Assembly (NCBI GenBank): GCA_965246845.1
Contig: CBDFFR010000004.1
Location: 1 to 64,000 of the forward strand
DNA from: JBBRMW01 sp965246845
Lineage (GTDB): Bacteria; Chloroflexota; Anaerolineae; Aggregatilineales; UBA2796
Direction: 5' to 3'
Length of the DNA: 64,000 bases
Shown one piece after another: positions 57,991 through 64,000 of this stretch (positions are counted from its first letter, which is position 1; each line of letters opens with the position of its first letter). The position numbers and the translations under genes are program-made. The notes under the pieces are model-generated. The model was not told the origin of the DNA and did no database searches. It saw only the letters and a list, made by a program, of their open reading frames with translations.

Positions 57991-58663
57991 CGATTTGGCG
58001 CTCGCCGATGTGATTGGGTTCACGCTGCGGCGCGCGGGCTTCGAGGTGTTGACCGCGCTTGACGGCCTGAGCGCGTATGACACCTGGCAAAGCGAGCGCC
58101 CGGATTTGGTGTTGCTCGACCTCAAACTACCAGGTATCGACGGACTGACACTCTGTAAGCGCATTCGGGCGCAACGCAGTACCCCGGTGATCATCCTGAG
58201 CGTGCAGGGAGCCGATGAAGACATGGTGAATGGGCTGGAAATTGGCGCGGATGATTACATTGCCAAGCCGTTCAGCCCGGTGCAACTGGTGGCGCGGGTA
58301 CGGGCAGTTCTGCGCCGCGCCGGGGCGCTGCCGGTTGCGAGCAAACTCACGGCGGGAGCGTTCGTCTTCGATCTGGCGCGCCGTGAGGTGTTCATTCCGA
58401 CGCAGCCGGAACCCGCGCCGCTAACGCAGATGGAAGGGCGTTTGCTTGAAGTGTTGATGCTCAACAACGGGCAGGTCATTTCTTATAACGCGCTGATCGG
58501 GCATGTGTGGGGCATCGATGGCGCGGACCGCGTGATGCTCAAGCAACTGGTGCATCGCTTGCGCCAGAAGATCGAACCCGAAGCGGCAAGCATCGTCTAT
58601 ATCGAAAATGTGCCGGGCATTGGTTACGCCTTCGTGCAGCGCGCGGGCGAACCGCAGCAGTGA
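57968..58663 (+). CDS. OmpR/PhoB-type response regulator
   Basis: 231 residues. REC domain (KILVVDDDLALADVIGFTLR, LVLLDLKLPGIDGLTLCKRI, DDYIAKPFSPVQLVARVRAV) joined to a winged-helix DNA-binding domain (LTQMEGRLLEVLMLNNGQVI, VMLKQLVHRLRQKIEPEAAS, VPGIGYAFV). GTG at 57968. It partners the preceding kinase, and the next gene starts in its stop codon (GTGA). Confidence 0.93.
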   Translation: MKILVVDDDLALADVIGFTLRRAGFEVLTALDGLSAYDTWQSERPDLVLLDLKLPGIDGLTLCKRIRAQRSTPVIILSVQGADEDMVNGLEIGADDYIAKPFSPVQLVARVRAVLRRAGALPVASKLTAGAFVFDLARREVFIPTQPEPAPLTQMEGRLLEVLMLNNGQVISYNALIGHVWGIDGADRVMLKQLVHRLRQKIEPEAASIVYIENVPGIGYAFVQRAGEPQQ

Positions 58664-59616
58664 CCACCTATCCGCACCTCGCGCTCTCGCAAATCGAACT
58701 TGATGTCGAGTTGGCGCGGCGGCTCCCGCGCAAGCTGGCCTATTATCACCTCGCGCTGCCGCTCTCCTCGGATGGCAACGAACTGAGCGTATCGCTCGCT
58801 GAGCCGGAGGACACGCAAGTAGTCGAGATGCTCGCCAGATTGTTCGGCGCGAAGATCGTTCCCGTCCACAGTAGCGCGCAAGACATCCGCGCGGCACTGG
58901 ATCGACTCTGGCAGGCGGTGCGCCTCCCGCCGCCGCATATCCTCACCTGGGGCGATTCGCCTGCTCGCGCAGAAAGTGCGCGCGAAATCGGGAGCGACTT
59001 GGGGCATATCTATCACGCAGGCACTACGGATTTGCAGCACGAGGAACCCGCCTCACTGCTGTTGTACACGCAGCAGGACCAATATTCGCTGACCGTGATC
59101 CAGACGACGCTGGAGGCAGATATTACGGAATGGGTGCGCGACGCGGCCACGCCTGCGTTGTTGCTACGTGGCATGGTGGCGGCTCCGTTTCGGCGGGTTT
59201 TGCTCTGCCTGCGCGGTCACGCGCCGGACCTCACGCTCGTCAACTGGATCGTCCCGCTGCTGCACGCTTATCATTCTGAAATTGCCGTGCTTGCGGTCAC
59301 GGCTCCGAAAAAGAGCGCGAGTGGGTTGTACTCCGGCCACAGCCTCGCCGCCTTTCTGGATGCAGAGCAAGCGCAGGCGCAGCACCTTTCCGCGTGCGTT
59401 CGCCACCTCTCGGACGCAGGCGTGAAAGGTTACCTGAAACTCTGTCAGGGCGACCCGCAGGAGCAAATCCGCCACGAGTTCACGACCGGAGGCTACACAC
59501 TGCTCGTCCTCGTCTCGGAAGCAACGGGCGACTTCGTGATGCAAACGGTCGAACACCTGCGCGGCTGGAATGAACCGCACGCGCTGCTGATCGGCAAGCC
59601 GACGCTAATGGCGTGA
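58660..59616 (+). CDS. MshEN-like plus universal stress protein-like fusion
   Basis: 318 residues. The N-terminus (LARRLPRKLAYYHLALPL, NELSVSLAEPEDTQVVEML, LFGAKIVPVHSSAQDIRAAL) resembles the MshEN/GspE N-terminal domain, a fold that can bind cyclic di-GMP. The second half (FRRVLLCLRGHAPDLTLVNW, IAVLAVTAPKKSASG, LLVLVSEATGDFVMQTVEHL) looks like a UspA-type domain. It is coupled to the response regulator (GTGA), so the three genes form a signalling operon. The exact residues for c-di-GMP are not confirmed. Confidence 0.65.
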   Translation: MTTYPHLALSQIELDVELARRLPRKLAYYHLALPLSSDGNELSVSLAEPEDTQVVEMLARLFGAKIVPVHSSAQDIRAALDRLWQAVRLPPPHILTWGDSPARAESAREIGSDLGHIYHAGTTDLQHEEPASLLLYTQQDQYSLTVIQTTLEADITEWVRDAATPALLLRGMVAAPFRRVLLCLRGHAPDLTLVNWIVPLLHAYHSEIAVLAVTAPKKSASGLYSGHSLAAFLDAEQAQAQHLSACVRHLSDAGVKGYLKLCQGDPQEQIRHEFTTGGYTLLVLVSEATGDFVMQTVEHLRGWNEPHALLIGKPTLMA

Positions 59617-59667
59617 CGATCCAAACGGAGCAGCGGTTCCAATGTGGTGACAATGTGCGATCCGGGA

Positions 59668-59696
59668 TTGTTCCATCACGGATTTACTTCTACTAT
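59668..59696 (+). promoter_or_regulatory. Promoter of the sulfate assimilation operon
   Basis: TTGTTC (59668-59673), 17 bases, TACTAT (59691-59696); transcription would begin near 59703. Confidence 0.65.
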
Positions 59697-59729
59697 TGTC
59701 ATGTAGACGTATTTCGGGACCCGCACGCA

Positions 59730-59810
59730 ATGCAAACCAGCCATTCGATGTGTAGCCAAAATCATGCAGCCGCCTGTATGTGCTGCTGTGATCGAATAAC
59801 GCCCGCCTGA
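59730..59810 (+). CDS. Cysteine-rich leader peptide
   Basis: 26 codons, ATG at 59730, stop at 59808-59810. Five cysteines, including HAAACMCCCD: the codons TGT ATG TGC TGC TGT (59775-59789) put four Cys in five positions. It begins about 27 bases after the predicted start of transcription and ends 27 bases before a strong terminator. An inner ATG at 59748 would give 20 residues. Ribosome binding site is weak (GGGA 59716-59719). The composition and place fit a leader whose translation senses charged tRNA-Cys ahead of cysteine-making genes. It is not predicted to do anything as a protein. Confidence 0.7.
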   Translation: MQTSHSMCSQNHAAACMCCCDRITPA

Positions 59811-59837
59811 TGCTCGATATTGCTGTGATGATTACAG

Positions 59838-59869
59838 GCTCCGGGCGAACCCGCCGGGGGCTTTTTCTT
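59838..59869 (+). terminator. Attenuator terminator before cysH
   Basis: GCTCCGG (59838-59844) pairs with CCGGGGGC (59854-59861), then TTTTTCTTT. CGGGCG (59842-59847) in its left arm is also the exact complement of CGCCCG (59800-59805), which overlaps the last codons of the leader ORF. The two pairings exclude each other, as expected of an antiterminator and a terminator. Confidence 0.75.
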
Positions 59870-59886
59870 TGTCGATTGGGGGAACG

Positions 59887-60594
59887 TTGGCACTCACATC
59901 TGAACAAATCGCTGATCTGAACATCACCTTCGAGGACGGAACGCCCTACGATGTTCTGCGTTGGGCAGCGCAAAGCTATGGCGAACGTCTGGCCGTCGTG
60001 ACCAGCTTCCAGCCAACGGGGATCGTCACGCTGCATATGTTGAGCGAGATCGCGCCGAATACGCCCGTGCTGACGCTCGATACCGGGCTGCTCTTCCCGG
60101 AAACCTATGCGCTGATGGATGCGCTCGAAGCGCGACTGAACCTGAACCTGATCCGCGTGCGCCCCGCGCAGACGGTCACGGAACAAGCCGCCGTCTATGG
60201 CGCGGAACTATGGACGAGCGACCCCGATGCGTGTTGCGATATGCGCAAAACGCGCCCGCTGCAAGCTGCGCTCGGCGGTTACGATGCCTGGATTGCCGGG
60301 CTGCGGCGCGACCAATCCGAGGGGCGCGCGAGCGTGCCTATCGTCGGGTGGGACCGCAAATACAACAACCTCAAACTGTCGCCTTTCGCGGCGTGGACCG
60401 AAGAAATGATCTGGTTGTACATCCACGCGAACGAACTCCCATACAACACCCTGCACGAGCAAGGTTATCCAAGCATCGGCTGCTATCCCTGCACGCGCGC
60501 CGTCGCGCCGGGCAGCACCGATAAACGCGCCGGGCGCTGGTCCGCGACCGAGAAGACCGAGTGCGGCATTCACATTCAGGAGAAAACAGCGTGA
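59887..60594 (+). CDS. cysH: Adenylyl-sulfate (APS) reductase, [4Fe-4S] type
   Basis: Reduces APS to sulfite with thioredoxin. 235 residues. TSFQPTGIVTLHMLSEI, VLTLDTGLLFPETYALMDAL, DACCDMRKTRPLQAAL (CC motif), AGLRRDQSEGRA, YPSIGCYPCTRAVAPG (CxxC) and the redox Cys in TEKTECGIHIQ. The CC...CxxC set marks the iron-sulfur form that uses APS; PAPS-only enzymes lack it. TTG start at 59887 after GGGGGA; an earlier TTG lies in the terminator. The sulfurylase gene overlaps by 4 bases. Confidence 0.95.
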   Translation: MALTSEQIADLNITFEDGTPYDVLRWAAQSYGERLAVVTSFQPTGIVTLHMLSEIAPNTPVLTLDTGLLFPETYALMDALEARLNLNLIRVRPAQTVTEQAAVYGAELWTSDPDACCDMRKTRPLQAALGGYDAWIAGLRRDQSEGRASVPIVGWDRKYNNLKLSPFAAWTEEMIWLYIHANELPYNTLHEQGYPSIGCYPCTRAVAPGSTDKRAGRWSATEKTECGIHIQEKTA

Positions 60595-62366
60595 GCGCGC
60601 AATCATTCCCCGGCTTCACGCTCTGGCTGACCGGGCTTTCCGGCTCCGGCAAGACGACGATCTCACTACTGGTAGAGAAAATACTCAAATCGCGCGGCGT
60701 GCCAACGGAGCGGCTGGATGGCGACGTGATCCGCGAGGAATTGACGCGCGATCTGGGTTTCAGCAAAGAAGATCGCGACAAGAATATCGAGCGCGTCACG
60801 TTCGTAGCACGGCTGCTCTCCCGCAACGGCGTCGGCGTCCTCGCGGCGTTCATCTCGCCCTACCGCGCCGCGCGGCAAAAACTGCGCGAGACAACGCACA
60901 ATTTCATTGAGGTTTACGTCAGCACGCCGCTTGAAGTCTGCGCCGCGCGCGACGTGAAGGGCATGTACGCCAAAGCATTCGCCGGGCAAATTAAGAATTT
61001 TACGGGGGTCAATGATCCCTACGAAGCGCCGGAAGCGCCCGAACTGACGATCAGCACGCAAGGCGAAAGCATCGAGCAGAGCGCCGCGCAGGTTATCGCG
61101 TATCTGGAAGCGCGCGGCCTGATCCCGCGCGTCGTGCAGACGGTTCACACGAACGGCGTTCATCAGGCCGCCGGAAAGCCGCAAAGTGCACTCATCGCGC
61201 CGCATGGTGGCGTCCTGATCAATCGGCTGCTGACCGGAGACGCACGCGACGAAGCGCTCGCGCGTGCCGCGCACCTGCCCAAAGTTTACCTGAACGATTT
61301 GAACCTCGCCGATTTGGAAATGATCGCGACGGGCGGCCTGAGTCCGCTGACGGGGTACATGGAGCGCGCGGAATACACATCCGTGCTGCACGAGATGCGG
61401 CTCATAAATGGGCTACCCTGGACGATCCCGGTCACGCTTGCAGTCGATACGGATGCCGCCGCCTCAATCGCGGTTGGTTCGGAAGTCGCGCTGGTCGAAC
61501 AGCAAAGCGACGGACCGCGCACCCTCGCGATCCTCGAAGTGCGCGAAAAATACGCTTACGACAAGCAGGATGAGGCGCAGCACGTCTTCCGCACGACAGA
61601 GACGGCGCACCCCGGCGTCGCGCGCCTGTACGGTCAGGGTGATCTGCTGCTCGGCGGTCCGGTGTGGGTGATCGACCTGCCGGAACGCACGCGCACGGAG
61701 TTCAGCGAGATTCGGTATACGCCCGCGCAGACCCGCCAGATTTTCACGGAACGGGGCTGGCGTCGCGTGGTCGGGTTCCAGACGCGCAATCCAATCCACC
61801 GCGCGCATGAATATATCCAGAAAGCCGCGCTGGAAATCGTGGATGGGCTGCTGCTGCATCCGCTGGTCGGCGAGACGAAATCGGATGACGTCCCGGCGGC
61901 GGTGCGCGTGGAGAGCTATCGCGCGATCATCGACGCGCATTATCCGCAGTCGCGCGTGCTGCTCGGTGTATTTCCGGCGGCGATGCGCTACGCAGGTCCG
62001 CGCGAGGCAATTTGGCACGCCATCGCGCGCAAAAATTACGGCTGCACGCACTTCATCGTCGGGCGCGACCATGCGGGCGTTGGCAATTATTACGGGTCCT
62101 ACGACGCGCATCACATCTTCGATGCGTTCACGCCGGATGAGATCGGGATCGTGCCGCTCTTCTTCGAGCATACCTTCTACTGTCGTAGCTGTAGCAGCGT
62201 CGTCAGCCAGAAGACATGCCCGCACGGTCCCGAAGATCACATCGTCCTGAGCGGGACGCAGGTTCGGGAAAAGCTGCGGCGCGGTGAGCCGCTCCCACCG
62301 GAATTCACTCGCCCTGAAGTCAGTGAAATTCTCACGCGCTACTACCAGGGAGTCCCGACACGATGA
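60591..62366 (+). CDS. cysC-sat: Bifunctional APS kinase - ATP sulfurylase
   Basis: 591 residues. The N-terminal part (1-190) is APS kinase: LWLTGLSGSGKTTISLLVEK, RLDGDVIREELTRDLGFSKE, AFISPYRAARQKL, YVSTPLEVCAARDVKGMYAK. The rest is ATP sulfurylase: GFQTRNPIHRAHEYIQKAAL, HPLVGETKSDDVPAAVRVES, FIVGRDHAGVGNYYGSYDAH and CSSVVSQKTCPHG. Both act on sulfate activation; the order kinase-sulfurylase is reversed compared with fungal Met3. GTG at 60591 has AGGAG upstream and overlaps the cysH stop (GTGA). Confidence 0.95.
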   Translation: MSAQSFPGFTLWLTGLSGSGKTTISLLVEKILKSRGVPTERLDGDVIREELTRDLGFSKEDRDKNIERVTFVARLLSRNGVGVLAAFISPYRAARQKLRETTHNFIEVYVSTPLEVCAARDVKGMYAKAFAGQIKNFTGVNDPYEAPEAPELTISTQGESIEQSAAQVIAYLEARGLIPRVVQTVHTNGVHQAAGKPQSALIAPHGGVLINRLLTGDARDEALARAAHLPKVYLNDLNLADLEMIATGGLSPLTGYMERAEYTSVLHEMRLINGLPWTIPVTLAVDTDAAASIAVGSEVALVEQQSDGPRTLAILEVREKYAYDKQDEAQHVFRTTETAHPGVARLYGQGDLLLGGPVWVIDLPERTRTEFSEIRYTPAQTRQIFTERGWRRVVGFQTRNPIHRAHEYIQKAALEIVDGLLLHPLVGETKSDDVPAAVRVESYRAIIDAHYPQSRVLLGVFPAAMRYAGPREAIWHAIARKNYGCTHFIVGRDHAGVGNYYGSYDAHHIFDAFTPDEIGIVPLFFEHTFYCRSCSSVVSQKTCPHGPEDHIVLSGTQVREKLRRGEPLPPEFTRPEVSEILTRYYQGVPTR

Positions 62367-63502
62367 AACGCCTCATTCAACTCGTCACCGCGCTTGCACT
62401 GCTGATTACGATTGCGACCGTCAGCAGCACAAAGAGCAGCTATGCACAAAGCGGCACGCCCGCTGCGACCGCAGCCGCAAGTGCTGCGCCAACCGGAGCC
62501 GCCACCACCGAACCCGAACTTTCCGTGAAAGCCGGAAACCTGCCCGCCGAAACGACCCTCACGCTGGCCGGGTTTTCCGTCATTCGGGAGGCGTTTGCGG
62601 AGATCATCCCCGCCTTCCAGAAATACTGGACCGCAAAGACCGGGCAGACCGTCACCTTCAAGGAGTCTTATCAGGCATCGGGCGCACAATCGCGCGCGGT
62701 GGTCGGCGGCCTCAAAGGCGGATGTCGTCGTGCTGTCGCTCGAAGCCGATGTGACGCGCATCGCGACGGCCAAATTGATCACCAGCGACTGGAAGAAGAC
62801 GGCGACCAACGGTGCGGTGAGTTCATCGGTGGCCGTGCTTGCGGTGCGCAAGGGCAACCCGAAGGGCATCAAGGAGTGGGCGGACCTCGCGAAGCCGGGC
62901 GTCGAGATCATCACGCCGAACCCGGCCACCAGCGGCGGCGCACAGTGGAACCTGCTGGGTGTCTATGGCGCGGCCAAACGCGGACAGGTTGCGGGTGTCC
63001 GATAAGGGCGACGACGCGGCGCTAACATTCCTGCGCGCGGTCGCGAAGAATATCACCGTCCTCGATAAGGATGGTCGCGAAAGTTTCCTGACCTTTCAGA
63101 AGGGAATCGGCGATGTCGCGATCACCTATGAAAGCGAAGCCTTTACCGGGATCGCGTCGGGCGACACGAATTTCGAGGATCATCTACCCGGCCTCGACCA
63201 TTCTCATCGAAAATCCGGGCGCGGTGGTGGATGTCTACGCGACTGAAAACAACACGCTCCCGACCGCAAAAGCATTCGTCGCGTATCTGATCACGCCCGA
63301 CGCTCAGAAGATATTCGCAGCGAAGGGCTACCGCCCGCTGCTCGCGGATTTGCTCAAGGACCCGGAGACGGCGAAGAAGTTCCCCGCAATCAAGGACTTG
63401 TTCACCATTCAGGAATTTGGTGGCTGGTCCGCAGTGAGCAAGGAACTCTTCGGGGATGACGGCAAAATCAGCAAACTGCTGATCGAAGTCAAGGGTCAGT
63501 AG
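62363..63502 (+). pseudogene. sbp: Sulfate-binding protein of the ABC transporter, with three frameshifts
   Basis: Starts ATG in the sulfurylase stop codon (ATGA). Signal peptide and Ala/Thr linker, then a type 2 periplasmic-binding fold read in four pieces: to VVGGLK, ADVVVLSLEADVTRI to GQVA, VSDKGDDAALTFLRAVAKNI to GDTNFE, and IIYPASTILIENPGAVVDVY to the end LIEVKGQ. Each change of frame is +1 and is mended by removing one G: near 62716-62718 (aaaggcgg), 62992-62994 (gcgggtg) and 63177-63178 (gagg). The protein is otherwise complete, about 375 residues, and the next gene starts on its stop. Sequencing insertions are likelier than decay, but that is inference. Confidence 0.85.
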
Positions 63503-64000
63503 TGGCCGATCTCACGAGTCCAGCCGGATTGTTAAATGGGGAGGCCGGGCGCACAACCCGGTCCATCCCGACGCGCGGCACGTTCGGGTTGTGGAGCCTT
63601 CGTCTGAGCGCGTTGAGCTATCTGGCGCTGTTCGTGTTGATTCCTCTGTTCGTGATCGGCATTCAGGGCTTCAAGGACGGCGCGGATGTGTTCTGGCGCG
63701 GGTTGACGCGCCCGGCAGCGCTGAGTGCCATCGGCCTGACGCTGTGGACCGCCACCGTGATGGTCGTGATCAACGCGGTCATGGGGACGCTGACCGCGTA
63801 TGTCCTCGCGGCATATAAATTTCCCGGCAAGGCGCTCCTGAATATCGCTATCGATTTGCCACTCGCGATCCCGCCGCTGGTCACGGGCGTGATGCTCGTG
63901 CTGCTGTACGGTCCGCAAACGGTCGTCGGCGGATTTTTCGAGCGGGGGTTGGGCTTCAAGGTGATCTATGCGCCGCCGGGGTTGATCCTTGCGCTGCTGT
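63502..64000 (+). CDS. cysT: Sulfate ABC transporter permease CysT, partial
   Basis: 166 residues before the window ends. GTG at 63502 overlaps the stop of the sulfate-binding gene by one base. Membrane helices include LSYLALFVLIPLFVIGIQGF, LTLWTATVMVVINAVMGTLT and IDLPLAIPPLVTGVMLVLLY; the EAA-loop partner motif should lie beyond the end. LAAYKFPGKALLNIAIDLPL fits CysT/CysU. Further genes (cysW, cysA) are expected downstream. Confidence 0.88.
   Translation, partial: MADLTSPAGLLNGEAGRTTRSIPTRGTFGLWSLRLSALSYLALFVLIPLFVIGIQGFKDGADVFWRGLTRPAALSAIGLTLWTATVMVVINAVMGTLTAYVLAAYKFPGKALLNIAIDLPLAIPPLVTGVMLVLLYGPQTVVGGFFERGLGFKVIYAPPGLILALL

Noticed and set aside
59613..59810. 65-residue protein in the same frame as the leader peptide
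   Set aside because: Its first part overlaps the end of the USP-like gene and the promoter at 59668-59696; only the part from 59730 would be on the operon transcript.
62363..63502. Programmed frameshifting in the sulfate-binding gene
   Set aside because: Three separate +1 events with no slippery site plus stimulator pattern, all beside short G runs, fit insertion errors or decay better.
1..64000. tRNA and rRNA genes
   Set aside because: No cloverleaf with the TTCRANY loop and no rRNA segment was recognised by eye; a covariance search could still find one.

Overview
The window reads as a chromosomal segment of a GC-rich bacterium, most likely a member of the Chloroflexota near the Anaerolineae. 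This is inferred from gene content and style: a fatty-acid kinase gene followed by two DegV genes, coaD followed by a coiled-coil gene, secreted proteins and lipoproteins with Thr/Pro/Ala-rich linkers, and frequent GTG/TTG starts with 4-base overlaps. No marker was searched. No tRNA, rRNA, CRISPR array or insertion sequence was recognised.

Layout. 1-1.4 kb is an AT-rich island with a decayed UvrD-type helicase tail, a HIRAN-domain protein and a tiny acidic ORF. 1.4-10.6 kb holds a GNAT protein, small unknowns, and an operon in which xisH, xisI and a FAD-domain gene lie between pheS and pheT, followed by murE. 10.9-15.4 kb has a secreted PDZ protein and a leftward block rplU-rpmA-rpmE-tdk-lipoprotein; L31 carries an extra RpoA-CTD-like domain. 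15.6-23.2 kb has rarA, a class III aminotransferase, aroK-aroB, a secreted TolB-like propeller, and a PyrK-like/DHODH-like pair whose catalytic subunit lacks the normal active-site motif. 24-27.9 kb holds a protein with the N-terminal signature of contractile-injection-system cargo, a lipoprotein, a YkgJ-type cysteine-cluster protein and ctaB. 27.9-39.3 kb is a long leftward stretch (murD, coiled coil, secreted hydrolase, WD40 lipoprotein, GNAT, hydrolase, AAA ATPase, CvpA-like, MtaD-like, SDR, accC). 39.5-50.2 kb goes rightward: ftsK, fakA, two degV genes, recG, coaD, coiled coil. 50.3-59.6 kb mixes an HNH nuclease, REC-pseudocyclase and Zn-ribbon/FHA signalling genes, argC-argB, a carotenoid desaturase, and a two-component pair with an MshEN-USP protein. 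59.7-64 kb is a sulfate assimilation operon: cysteine-rich leader ORF, terminator, [4Fe-4S] APS reductase, APS kinase-ATP sulfurylase fusion, sulfate-binding protein (frameshifted) and CysT permease, which runs off the end.

The two most notable non-coding features are a complete attenuator architecture in front of the sulfate operon (promoter, 26-codon ORF with a Cys-Met-Cys-Cys-Cys run, mutually exclusive antiterminator and terminator), and a ~490 bp tandem array of three-way-junction palindromes between argB and the desaturase gene, in which stems are kept while their sequence changes. A second dispersed family of about 70 bp double palindromes sits in at least eight gene gaps.
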